Assembly: GCF_018207095.1 (NCBI RefSeq) | Contig: NZ_QOCZ01000012.1 | Location: 1-59,410, forward strand | Length of the DNA stretch: 59,410 nt | Reading direction: 5' to 3' | Source: Nocardiopsis sp. MG754419 | Lineage (GTDB): Bacteria > Actinomycetota > Actinomycetes > Streptosporangiales > Streptosporangiaceae | In this document: positions 47,238-55,487 of the stretch, one piece after another | Layout of the letters: each line of letters starts with the position of its first letter | Numbering within the stretch: the first letter of the stretch is position 1 | The notes under the pieces: generated by a model | Told to the model about the DNA's origin: nothing | The model's input: the letters and a program-made list of their open reading frames with translations, nothing else | The model's database searches: none | Made by a program: the position numbers and the translations under genes

Positions 47238-47470
47238 CGTCGTCTCCGGGCCCGCACCGGCCGGCGGCAGCGGCGATCCGGGGCGCCCACCCGGGCCGAC
47301 GGCCACGCGACGCGAGCCGCGTGAGGCCGGCGAAGGACGTTCACGACCCCGCGGAACCGTCGCGGCCCGCCGAGGGCGACCCCGACGGCCCTCGGAGTTG
47401 CTAAGTTTCCCTGTGTCCCCCGCCGGCTCCCCTCCCACGAGCCCGGCGCACCCCGAACCGAAAGCCACCC

Positions 47471-48169
47471 ATGCGCCTGATCCCGTCCTCTCCCCTGTCA
47501 TGCCTGGGCACGGCCGTCGCCGCGGTCCTCATCGGCGGTGTCGTCCTCGTCGGCTGCGACGCGGTCGACCTCGATCTGGATCTGAGCCTCTCCGGCGGCG
47601 ACGGGGCGGACGCCCCGGACGGGGAGGCGAGCGCGAGCCCCGACCCCGACGCCGAGGACACGGAGGACACCGAGGAGCAGGACGCCTCGGCCTACGGTCT
47701 GCCGGAGTCGTGCGAGGCCGCCGGAGCCGCCCAGATCGTCGGCGACCTCGCCCCCGGCACCGTCCTCACCGAGGAGAGCGGGGAGGTCGATGGGGTCGAG
47801 GACACCGAACAACTCTCCTGCACCTTCAGTGACGGCGGCACCGGCCCGGGCACCGCCTCCTTCACCCTCGTGTTCACCTCCGGGGCCGACCCCAGCGCCA
47901 ACCCGGACGTCGTCCAGGTGCCCGGCGCGGAGGCCGAGATGAACTGGGAGGTGGACGTCGACGTGGACGTGGACACCTACCACACGGAGGAGTCCGACGA
48001 CCTCGGCGGCGACCTGGAGTACGTGGGCACCGTGGACGGTTCCAGCCGCCACCTCTACCTGGAACTGCCGGGCGACTTCTACGTGACCGCGGTGGCCTAC
48101 CACGAGGACGTCGAACGCGGCGACCTGGAGCGCGTCGTCCTGCAGGCCGCCGGGCAGATCCGCAACTGA
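47471..48169 (+). CDS. Putative lipoprotein
   Basis: 232 residues. Signal segment with lipobox VVLVGC (Cys near 33), then an acidic Asp/Glu-rich linker (about 40-78), then a globular domain with two cysteines (ESCEAAGAA and LSCTFSD), of the type seen in actinobacterial surface lipoproteins of unknown role. The alternating Val-Asp run near residue 160 arises from a GTGGAC-type codon repeat. Four bases separate it from mug. Confidence 0.75.
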   Translation: MRLIPSSPLSCLGTAVAAVLIGGVVLVGCDAVDLDLDLSLSGGDGADAPDGEASASPDPDAEDTEDTEEQDASAYGLPESCEAAGAAQIVGDLAPGTVLTEESGEVDGVEDTEQLSCTFSDGGTGPGTASFTLVFTSGADPSANPDVVQVPGAEAEMNWEVDVDVDVDTYHTEESDDLGGDLEYVGTVDGSSRHLYLELPGDFYVTAVAYHEDVERGDLERVVLQAAGQIRN

Positions 48170-48173
48170 CGGC

Positions 48174-48782
48174 GTGGCGACGGGGAGCGGGGCCGGGCCC
48201 GAGCGCGGCGTCGGCGGGTTCACCCGCGCCGAGCTGGAGGCCGGACGCGACCTCCTGCTGCCGGACGTGCTCGAAGAGGGGCTGACCGTGGTCTTCTGCG
48301 GGCTCAACCCCGGGCTGACCAGCGCCGTGCGCGGACACCACTTCGCGGGTCCCGGCAACCGGTTCTGGCCCGCCCTCGGGCGGTCCGGGTTCACCCCGGG
48401 CCGGTACCCGCCCGACCGGGACCGGGAACTGCCGCGACTGGGGCTGGGGTTCACCAACCTGGTCGCCCGGACCACCCGCGGCTCCGACGAGCTCGCCCCC
48501 GAGGAGTTCGTGCGGGGAGCGCGGGACCTGCGCCGCAAGGTCTTGGAACTGCGGCCGACCTGGCTGGCCTTCCTGGGGATCACCGGTTATCGCGCGGCGT
48601 TCGGGGAGCGACGGGCGGGGGTCGGCCCCCAGGCGGCGACGATCGGTGGGACCCGCCTGTGGGTCCTGCCCAACCCCAGCGGACGCAACGCGCACTACGC
48701 GCCCGACGCCCTCGCCGAGGAGTTCGTCCGCCTGCGCGAGGCGGCGGGCCTGCCCGACCGCGCGGTGGATCCCGACGCCTGA
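48174..48782 (+). CDS. mug: Mismatch-specific uracil-DNA glycosylase
   Basis: 202 residues (GTG start) of the Mug/TDG family, which removes uracil or ethenocytosine opposite guanine, a relevant repair task in a GC-rich genome. The two family motifs are present: FCGLNPGLTSA with the catalytic Asn, and LPNPSGRNAHY, which fills the gap after base flipping. FAGPGNRFWPAL lies between them. A hairpin follows. Confidence 0.92.
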   Translation: MATGSGAGPERGVGGFTRAELEAGRDLLLPDVLEEGLTVVFCGLNPGLTSAVRGHHFAGPGNRFWPALGRSGFTPGRYPPDRDRELPRLGLGFTNLVARTTRGSDELAPEEFVRGARDLRRKVLELRPTWLAFLGITGYRAAFGERRAGVGPQAATIGGTRLWVLPNPSGRNAHYAPDALAEEFVRLREAAGLPDRAVDPDA

Positions 48783-48790
48783 TGAACGAG

Positions 48791-48823
48791 GAGGGGCCGC
48801 CGACGCGTGGTCGGCGGCCCCTC
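48791..48823. terminator. Terminator between mug and the convergent OmpA-domain gene
   Basis: Perfect 14-bp stem (GAGGGGCCGCCGAC and its complement) with a 5-nt loop. Confidence 0.8.
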
Positions 48824-48922
48824 TCCCGTGTCCCGTGCAGGCCGTGTTCCTCAGGTCCTCCCCGGGTTCACGGCCCGACGGCGCCCGCACCGGGGAACAC
48901 CCCCGCGGTCCGTCGAACGGTC

Positions 48923-50515
48923 CTAGTACTCGACGGGGATCTCCTCGAACTCACCGAACGGGCCGGCGCGCAGCGTCAGTTCCTCGACGTCCACCGGCGG
49001 CGCCGGGAACACCGCCACCAGCTCGTGGGTGTTACCGGGCTGGATCGTGTGCACCTCCTCGGCGAAGCTGCTGTAGCGGTTGTCGCCGAAGTCCATCTGC
49101 GCCACGTACCGGACCAGACCGCTGTCCGGCTCGAACAGCTGGAACCCGCCGAGGGTGCCCTTGTTGAACTGCTCGGGTCCACCGGCCACGGTCTCGCTGC
49201 CGCCCAGCTCGGGGGCGAGCGGGCCGTCGGTGGTGTTGGTCATCGACACGGCGCCGATGACGTAGGCACCATCGCGGCGGAGCGGGTAGATCTCCAGCCG
49301 GATCCCGTTCTCCTCGCCCTCGGCGACCACGGAGCCCGGGTCGTCGCTGAAGGGGGCGGGCCAGGTGACGTTGCGCTGGGCCACGCCCAGGCCGTCGTCG
49401 TCGTACTCCTCGTCCTCGGTGGCCTCGACCGTGGGGTCGAAGACGTACGAGAACTCGACGCGCCGGTTGCGGGCGCGCGCCTCCTCGTCGTCGGAGCCGC
49501 CCTCACGGGCGATGGGCTCGCGCTTGCCCCGACCCTCGACCTCCAACCGGTAGTCGGTACCGAGCTCCTCGGCGAGCAGGTCGCGCACGCTCTCGGCGCG
49601 CTCCACCGACAGGTTGTCGTTGTAGGCGTCGTCGCCGATGCCGTCGGTGTGGCCGACCACGGTGATGGTGGGCTCGTCGGGGTCGACGTTGCGCGCCAGG
49701 GTCGTGGCGGCGCGACGGACCACGTCCTCGGCGTCGTCGGTGAGGTCGGACCGGTCGAACTCGAACATCACGTCCGAGTGCAGCGAGATGATCTCGCGGT
49801 CACCGTCGCGGGTGGTCGAGGCGATCTCCGAGTCCACGAAGCTCTGCACCCACCCCTCGTCCGCGAGGGCGTCCTCGTCGGGACGACGGTTGGCGAAGGT
49901 GAGGTTGTCCCCGCGCGCGGGCGGGTCGTCCAGGCTCAGGTGGTCGGGGCCGTTCGGGTTCTCGGGGTCCTCGCGCTCGGTCTCCACGTCCTGGACGGGC
50001 AGGCCGGTCATGGCGCCCAGGCCGCTGCCGACGAAGGTCACCTGGGACACCTCGTCGGGGATGCGGGGGAAGTAACGCGTGTACTCGTTGGTGACCCCGT
50101 CGTGCACGGGGTAGAGGCCGTCCTCGTTGGGGCTCTCCGAGCCGTACTTGAGCCCCTCCTCGTCGAGGAACTGGCGGTAGACCCGTCCCGTGAGGGGGTC
50201 GACCAGGGTGTGCGCCATGCTCAGGTTGCGGTTGGGACCGGCGAAGTCGTCCAGGTAGGTGACCTCGTAGTGCATGACCGTGTAGTCGTCGGTGCGCTCC
50301 AGCCCGGTGACGGCGAAACGCATCTCGGTGTCCTGGCCGGTGTCCTGGAAGATGCGTCCCTCACGAACGTAGGGGAACTCCTCTCTGACCTCGGGCGGTC
50401 CGGACGCGTCGCCGAAGGTCTCGGACCACCAGTCGGACACGGGGGCGCAGCCACCGAGGAGGAGGCTGCCCGAGACCATGAGCGCGACCACGGTGAGGGG
50501 CTTCTTCCGCGCCAT
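48923..50515 (-). CDS. OmpA-domain lipoprotein with a C-terminal extra domain
   Basis: 530 residues from ATG 50515. Lipoprotein signal ending SLLLGGC (Cys near 23), then about 230 residues of unknown domain, then a peptidoglycan-binding OmpA domain at about 270-375 (FEFDRSDLTDDAEDVVRR, VVGHTDGIGDDAYNDNLS, RARNRRVEFSY). A further 150-residue beta-rich domain completes the protein. OmpA domains are unusual in Gram-positives; known actinobacterial cases (ArfA) sit at the cell envelope. Probably anchors the membrane to peptidoglycan. The upstream gap is shared with the divergent fasciclin gene. Confidence 0.88.
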   Translation of the reverse strand: MARKKPLTVVALMVSGSLLLGGCAPVSDWWSETFGDASGPPEVREEFPYVREGRIFQDTGQDTEMRFAVTGLERTDDYTVMHYEVTYLDDFAGPNRNLSMAHTLVDPLTGRVYRQFLDEEGLKYGSESPNEDGLYPVHDGVTNEYTRYFPRIPDEVSQVTFVGSGLGAMTGLPVQDVETEREDPENPNGPDHLSLDDPPARGDNLTFANRRPDEDALADEGWVQSFVDSEIASTTRDGDREIISLHSDVMFEFDRSDLTDDAEDVVRRAATTLARNVDPDEPTITVVGHTDGIGDDAYNDNLSVERAESVRDLLAEELGTDYRLEVEGRGKREPIAREGGSDDEEARARNRRVEFSYVFDPTVEATEDEEYDDDGLGVAQRNVTWPAPFSDDPGSVVAEGEENGIRLEIYPLRRDGAYVIGAVSMTNTTDGPLAPELGGSETVAGGPEQFNKGTLGGFQLFEPDSGLVRYVAQMDFGDNRYSSFAEEVHTIQPGNTHELVAVFPAPPVDVEELTLRAGPFGEFEEIPVEY

Positions 50516-50782
50516 GTGGGGGAACTCCGATCGTTGAGAGGACGTACCGGCAACATCCTCCTGCACTCGCGGGGTCGAACCGACCACAGTGCCCCGTGAA
50601 CGACTCCCGCACCCGCCCTGGCCAGCGATGACCCGTATGGGGGATTCTTCACCGTGGCGTCGCGGAAACCCTGGGGACGGACCGATCCGACGCCGCGCTC
50701 TGCGCGTCGTGACACGCTGCGCAAGCGGTTCCCACGTAGCGTGATGTATTCGTGATGTGACGTCGTGTCCTGGGGACGGAAG

Positions 50783-51400
50783 ATGCGCCGAACCACCCTC
50801 GCGGCCGGCTGTGCCGTGCTCGTGTTCACCCTGACCTCCTGTACGGGCGGGGGCGATCGGGACGGCGCGGAGGCCGACCCGGGCGACACGAGCGCCGAAC
50901 AGGCCACCGTGGTCGAACCGGACCCGGTCACCGCGTTCGGCCCCGACTGCGCGGACTTTCCCCGGGAGGGCCCGGGCAGCCTCGCCGCGATGGCCGAACA
51001 GTCCCTGACCGACGCCGTCGCCGCCACTCCACTGCTGGAACGCCTGTCGTTCGCGCTGGATCGGTCGGGCCTGGCACCGGGGTTGGACGCCGCCGAGGAC
51101 CTCACTCTGTTCGCGCCCATCAACGACGCCTTCGACATGTATCCCGATCCGGAGATCCACGACCTGTTCTCCGACCCCGCCGCCCTGGCGCGGCTCCTCG
51201 GGCGCCATGTGGTCCTCGACGAGGTCGCCGGCGCGGACCTGAGCGGCGCGACCTTCGAGACCCTCGGCGGCGCGCGGATCCGCACCGACGAGAGCGAGGG
51301 CGAGTACACGGTCGACGGCTACGCGCCGGTGGTGTGCGCCGACGTGCGCACCGCCGACGCCACCGTGCACGTCGCGAGCATGCTTCTCATCCCCTCCTGA
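50783..51400 (+). CDS. Fasciclin-domain lipoprotein 1
   Basis: 205 residues from ATG 50783 (GGGGACGGA ahead; a GTG at 50765 is less likely). Lipoprotein signal ending FTLTSC. One FAS1 domain (about 80-205), with TLFAPINDAFD and RLLGRHVVLDE marking the H1/H2 boxes and DATVHVASMLLIPS at the end. It is of MPT70/MPT83 type, secreted and anchored. More diverged from the consensus than fasciclin 2, which lies two genes downstream. Confidence 0.9.
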   Translation: MRRTTLAAGCAVLVFTLTSCTGGGDRDGAEADPGDTSAEQATVVEPDPVTAFGPDCADFPREGPGSLAAMAEQSLTDAVAATPLLERLSFALDRSGLAPGLDAAEDLTLFAPINDAFDMYPDPEIHDLFSDPAALARLLGRHVVLDEVAGADLSGATFETLGGARIRTDESEGEYTVDGYAPVVCADVRTADATVHVASMLLIPS

Positions 51401-51417
51401 CACTTCGATAGGCCGCC

Positions 51418-53127
51418 GTGACCAGCGGCTTCGCAGAGGACGAAGAAAATCTCGGAAAAAAGCGCCCGTCCACCCATCCGCCCCCGCGTCGGCCCCGAAT
51501 ACCCCACGTGACCATCAAGACACGCGGGACACAGCGTCCGCCACGCGACAGCCGACGGTACGCCGTCGGTGCGGCCCTCGGGCTGCTCGTCGTCGGGGCC
51601 GCGCTCGGATTCGGCGAACTCACCGCAGGCCTGGCGCGTGCGACCTCTCCGGTGGTCACGGTCGGCGACGCGCTCGTCGACAACAGCCCCCCGTTCCTCA
51701 TGGAGTGGGCGATCTCCCTCTTCGGTACGGCCGACAAGGCCGTTCTGATCACCGGAGTCGTGGTCGTCCTCGTCCTCGCCGGCGCGGTCCTCGGTGTCGT
51801 GGCACTGAGCCGCCCCGTCGTCGGATACGTGGGGCTGACGCTGTTCACGGCGGTGGGGCTCGCCGCCGTGATCCTCCGTCGAGCCGACGACATGGGGGCG
51901 GCCTCGGCCGTCGTCGTCGGCGGGGTGGCGGGTGCCGTGACGCTGTGGCTCCTCCTCAGGACCGCACGCCCGGCTCTCGCGACGGAGGAACGGCACGGAA
52001 CGCCCCAGGCACCGGCGGACACGGAGGGTGCGACGTCCTCCGAACCGGGGCCGGACCGAGGACCGGGGAGACGCGGGTTCGTGCTCACCGCGACCGGGGT
52101 CCTCGCCGCCACCGGCGCCGCCGGTGCCCTGGGGCGCTTCCTTCCCTCCGTCACCGGAGGCGCCGGAGCGCAGGGCGCGCTGACCCTGCCGGCCCCGGCC
52201 TCACCGCTCCCGGCTCTTCCGTCCGGTGTCGACCTCGGCGTTCCGGGGATGGTGCCCTTCTCCACCCCGAACAAGGACTTCTACCGGATCGACACCGCCC
52301 TCACCATCCCGCGGCTGGATTCCACGCGGTGGACGCTGCGGGTCCACGGTCTGGTCGATCGGCCCTTCGAGATCGACATGGACGAGCTGCTGTCCCGGGA
52401 GCTCGTCGAGGCGGACATCACCCTGGCCTGCGTGTCCAACCAGGTCGGTGGTGACCTCATCAGCAACACCCGCTGGTTGGGGTTCCCTCTGGCCGACCTG
52501 CTGCGCGAGGCCGGGGTGCAGTCCGGTGCGGACCAGATCCTCAGCACCTCCGACGACGGCTGGACCTGCGGTACCCCCACCGAGGTCGTCATGGACGGAC
52601 GGGACGCCCTCCTCGCCGTGGGAATGGGCGGCGAGCCGCTCCCCCACGTCAACGGCTACCCCGCCCGCATGGTGGTGCCCGGCCTGTACGGGTTCGTCAG
52701 CGCCACCAAGTGGGTCACCGACATCAAGCTCACCCGGTTCGCCGACGAGGAGGCCTACTGGGCCCAGCGCGGATGGGGGGTGCGCGCGCCGATCAAGACG
52801 ATGTCCCGGATCGACGTGCCCGCGCCCCTGGGACGTGTGGAGGCCGGCGAGACCGTCCTGGCCGGGGTCGCCTGGGCCCAACACCGCGGCATCGACGCCG
52901 TGGAGGTCCGCGTCGACGACGGCGACTGGTGGGAGGCCGAACTGGCCGAGGTCCCCGGTATCGACACCTGGGTGCAGTGGGTGGCCGAGACCTCCGTCGA
53001 ACCCGGTGCGCACTCGGTGGAGGTTCGTGCCACCGATTCCACCGGCTTCACCCAGCCCTCAGAGCGGGTGGACCCCATTCCGGACGGTGCCACGGGGTGG
53101 CACCGGATCCGCTTCACCGCCGACTGA
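51418..53127 (+). CDS. Membrane-anchored molybdopterin oxidoreductase, sulfite oxidase family
   Basis: 569 residues. The N-terminal 190 residues hold four or five membrane helices. After a linker and a further hydrophobic segment (about 220-235), an oxidoreductase molybdopterin-binding domain (about 280-450) carries the Mo-coordinating Cys in ITLACVSNQVGGDL plus PARMVVPGLYGFVSATKW. A C-terminal dimerisation/Ig-like domain follows. Probably catalyses oxidation or reduction outside the membrane; the substrate is unknown. The GTG 51418 start is uncertain: its first 30 codons are AT-richer, and GTG 51509 is an alternative. Flanked by two fasciclin genes. Confidence 0.88.
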   Translation: MTSGFAEDEENLGKKRPSTHPPPRRPRIPHVTIKTRGTQRPPRDSRRYAVGAALGLLVVGAALGFGELTAGLARATSPVVTVGDALVDNSPPFLMEWAISLFGTADKAVLITGVVVVLVLAGAVLGVVALSRPVVGYVGLTLFTAVGLAAVILRRADDMGAASAVVVGGVAGAVTLWLLLRTARPALATEERHGTPQAPADTEGATSSEPGPDRGPGRRGFVLTATGVLAATGAAGALGRFLPSVTGGAGAQGALTLPAPASPLPALPSGVDLGVPGMVPFSTPNKDFYRIDTALTIPRLDSTRWTLRVHGLVDRPFEIDMDELLSRELVEADITLACVSNQVGGDLISNTRWLGFPLADLLREAGVQSGADQILSTSDDGWTCGTPTEVVMDGRDALLAVGMGGEPLPHVNGYPARMVVPGLYGFVSATKWVTDIKLTRFADEEAYWAQRGWGVRAPIKTMSRIDVPAPLGRVEAGETVLAGVAWAQHRGIDAVEVRVDDGDWWEAELAEVPGIDTWVQWVAETSVEPGAHSVEVRATDSTGFTQPSERVDPIPDGATGWHRIRFTAD

Positions 53128-53169
53128 TCCGCACCGATCCGAGCCGCTCGCTCAGATCACACAGACCAG

Positions 53170-53205
53170 ATGAGTCACATGAGTCACATGAGTCTCATCA
53201 GCCAC
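53170..53205. repeat. Four 9-bp tandem repeats before fasciclin 2
   Basis: ATGAGTCAC, ATGAGTCAC, ATGAGTCTC, ATCAGCCAC in direct succession, starting 94 bp before the gene. Could be regulator sites or a slippage-prone tract. Confidence 0.75.
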
Positions 53206-53263
53206 ACCAGCAACAGTCACAGACCTCAACAGCGTCATCACTGAAAGTAATCAAGGAGAGAAG

Positions 53264-53926
53264 ATGAACACCGTCATCCGCAAGAACGCGCTCACCGTCA
53301 CCGCTGCCGCCGCCGCGCTGGCCTTCGGCCTCACCGCCTGCGGCGGCGACATGGACAACGGTGCCGACGAGAACACGGAGATGGGGGACACCGAGGAGAC
53401 CACCGGTACCGACGAGGGCATGGACGAGAACACCGACGAGGGCATGGCCGCGGGCGAGAACTTCGGCCCGGGCTGCGCCGAGGTGCCCGAGGACGGTGAC
53501 GGCAGCTTCGAGGGCATGGCCCAGGACCCGGTCGCCACCGCCGCCTCGAACAACCCGCTGCTGTCCACCCTGGTGACCGCCGTGGGTGAGGCCGACCTCG
53601 TCGACACCCTCAACTCGGCCGAGGACATCACCGTCTTCGCGCCCACGAACGACGCCTTCGACAAGATCCCGGAGGAGGACCTGGAGGCGCTGCTGGCCGA
53701 CCAGGAGCAGCTCACCGAGGTCCTGACCTACCACGTCGTCGAGGGCGAGCAGGCCCCCGAGGCCCTGGAGGACGGCACGTTCACCTCGCTCCAGGGCGAG
53801 GACGTGACCACCACCGGCTCCGGTGAGGAGTTCACGGTCAACGACGACTCGCAGGTGGTCTGCGGCAACGTGCAGACCTCCAACGCGACCGTCTACATCG
53901 TCGACACGGTTCTGATGCCTTCCTAA
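53264..53926 (+). CDS. Fasciclin-domain lipoprotein 2 (MPT70/MPT83-like)
   Basis: 220 residues; AAGGAGAGAAG precedes the ATG. Signal ending FGLTAC (Cys near 26), an acidic Asp/Glu/Met-rich linker with repeated NTDEGM-type units (about 28-65), and a complete FAS1 domain (about 85-220) with DITVFAPTNDAFD, VLTYHVVEGE and ATVYIVDTVLMPS. Two conserved cysteines (GPGCAEV and VVCGNV) match those of MPT70. Likely a surface or secreted adhesion/stress protein. It directly precedes sigK. Confidence 0.93.
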   Translation: MNTVIRKNALTVTAAAAALAFGLTACGGDMDNGADENTEMGDTEETTGTDEGMDENTDEGMAAGENFGPGCAEVPEDGDGSFEGMAQDPVATAASNNPLLSTLVTAVGEADLVDTLNSAEDITVFAPTNDAFDKIPEEDLEALLADQEQLTEVLTYHVVEGEQAPEALEDGTFTSLQGEDVTTTGSGEEFTVNDDSQVVCGNVQTSNATVYIVDTVLMPS

Positions 53927-53957
53927 CAGTGTCGATGCCTTCCTGGCGGGGAGGCTG

Positions 53958-54013
53958 TCCGAGGACACCCGGGCGGTCCGCGCGTTGACGCCGGATCGTC
54001 CGGGCCCCTCGGA
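53958..54013 (+). terminator. Imperfect hairpin between fasciclin 2 and sigK
   Basis: Long interrupted stem: TCCGAGG / CCTCGGA outside, CCCGG / CCGGG and GTCCG / CGGA-type pairs inside. Probably reduces read-through into sigK. Confidence 0.45.
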
Positions 54014-54090
54014 CGACAGGGCCCCTGCCCTCGCGTCCGAACCCCATCACAGAGAACCGCAACGATCATGACCCCAGCGGAAGGGCGTAC

Positions 54091-54681
54091 ATGGACAGGG
54101 CAGCGGCGATGCCGCAGGAGGCCTCGCAGGAGGGCCCCCCGGGTCTGGAGGAACTGCTACGCCGGGTGGCGCGCGGTGACGAAGAGGCCTTCAATCGGGT
54201 GTACGACCTCATCAGTCCGACCGTGTACGGATTGGTACGGCGCATTCTGCGGGACCCGGCCCAGTCCGAGGAGGTCGCCCAGGAGGTGCTGGTCGAGGTG
54301 TGGCGTAGCGCCTGTCGCTATGATCCCCGCCGAGGCAGCCCGCAGGCGTGGGTGATGACGATGGCCCACCGCAGAGCGGTGGACCGGGTGCGCTCGGAAC
54401 AGGCCGCCAGCGACCGGGACGCCCGGGCCGCCGCGGCCGGCACGGAACGCCCCTACGACGAAGTGGCCGAAGAGGCCACGAACACGCTCGAACGCGAGCG
54501 CGTCCGACGATGTCTGGACAATCTGACCGAGATCCAGGAACAGTCGGTACGTCTCGCCTTCTACGGCGGCTACTCCTACCGTGAAGTGGCTCGCCTGCTG
54601 TCCACTCCCCTGGGAACCGTCAAGACCAGGATGCGCGATGGACTCATACGACTCAGGGATTGTTTGGGGGTGGAGTGGTGA
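54091..54681 (+). CDS. sigK: ECF sigma factor, SigK type
   Basis: 196 residues. Region 2 (about 25-95) includes AFNRVYDLISPTVYGLVRRI and the DPAQSEEVAQEVLVEVWR -10-recognition helix; region 4 (about 130-190) has the helix-turn-helix GYSYREVARLLSTPLGTVKT. The SigK name rests on the downstream RskA-type anti-sigma factor and the adjacent fasciclin genes, as in M. tuberculosis, where SigK controls mpt70/mpt83. GTGA overlap with the next gene. I did not find a clear CCATCC/CCGAAT-type promoter here. Confidence 0.88.
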   Translation: MDRAAAMPQEASQEGPPGLEELLRRVARGDEEAFNRVYDLISPTVYGLVRRILRDPAQSEEVAQEVLVEVWRSACRYDPRRGSPQAWVMTMAHRRAVDRVRSEQAASDRDARAAAAGTERPYDEVAEEATNTLERERVRRCLDNLTEIQEQSVRLAFYGGYSYREVARLLSTPLGTVKTRMRDGLIRLRDCLGVEW

Positions 54682-55418
54682 GAAATTCACTGGGTCCGGA
54701 TCTGCACACGCTGACCGGCGCCTACGCGCTGCACGCCCTCACTCCGAGTGAGAGCGTCCGCTTCGAGGACCACCTGGCCGACTGTGACTCCTGTGTCCAG
54801 GACGTGCGGGGCTTCAACGAGACCTCCGCTCGTTTGGCGGCCGCGACCGCCGAGACACCACCCGCGAGCCTGCGGGCGAAGGTGGTCGAGGAGGTGTCCC
54901 GAACCCGCCAGCTCGCCCCGGCACCGCAACGGCTGCCCGAACCCCGCCGCCGCGCCCTGCCCTGGACCTTCGGACTCGTCCTGGCCGCCTGCCTGGCCGT
55001 GATCATCGCCTTGGGCGCCGTCGTACTGGACCAGCGTGACCAGGTCGACGAGCTGCGCTCCAACGAACAGCAGATCGCCGCCGTGCTGGCCGCCCCGGAC
55101 GCCGTCACCACCAGCGCCGAACCCATGGAGGGTGTGAGCGTGACGGTGGTGCACTCCGAGTCCCTGGGCGACCTGGTCTTCAGCGCCCACGGACTGGAGG
55201 ACCTGCACGACGAGGACTACCAGCTGTGGCTGACCCGCCCGGACGGCTCGGTCTACTCGGCCGGCGTGCTGGCCGTGGACGAGGGTGGTCTGGTCCTGCC
55301 GGTCCTGGCCACCCCGAAGGACGAGGAGACCGACGGCGTCGCCGTCACCATCGAACCCGAGGGCGGCTCCGAACGGCCGACCTCCGACCCGGTGATGGCG
55401 ATGCCCGTCACCGGCTGA
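54678..55418 (+). CDS. RskA-type anti-sigma factor
   Basis: 246 residues from GTG 54678, overlapping the sigK stop by 4 nt. The cytoplasmic N-terminus has the zinc anti-sigma motif HLADCDSC (about 37-44), then one membrane helix (about 97-117), then an extracytoplasmic anti-sigma-K domain with EPMEGVSVTVVHSE and YQLWLTRPDGSVYSAGVL. It should hold SigK inactive until proteolysis releases it on an envelope or redox signal. A strong terminator follows at 55445. Confidence 0.9.
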   Translation: MRNSLGPDLHTLTGAYALHALTPSESVRFEDHLADCDSCVQDVRGFNETSARLAAATAETPPASLRAKVVEEVSRTRQLAPAPQRLPEPRRRALPWTFGLVLAACLAVIIALGAVVLDQRDQVDELRSNEQQIAAVLAAPDAVTTSAEPMEGVSVTVVHSESLGDLVFSAHGLEDLHDEDYQLWLTRPDGSVYSAGVLAVDEGGLVLPVLATPKDEETDGVAVTIEPEGGSERPTSDPVMAMPVTG

Positions 55419-55444
55419 TCACCATCGACGATCCCCATCGACGC

Positions 55445-55474
55445 CGCGGCCCCCGTCCTTCGACGGGGGCCGCG
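55445..55474. terminator. Bidirectional terminator
   Basis: Perfect 13-bp stem (CGCGGCCCCCGTC / GACGGGGGCCGCG) with a CTTC loop, between the anti-sigma gene and the convergent MFS gene. Confidence 0.85.
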
Positions 55475-55487
55475 ACGTGTCCGCCCC

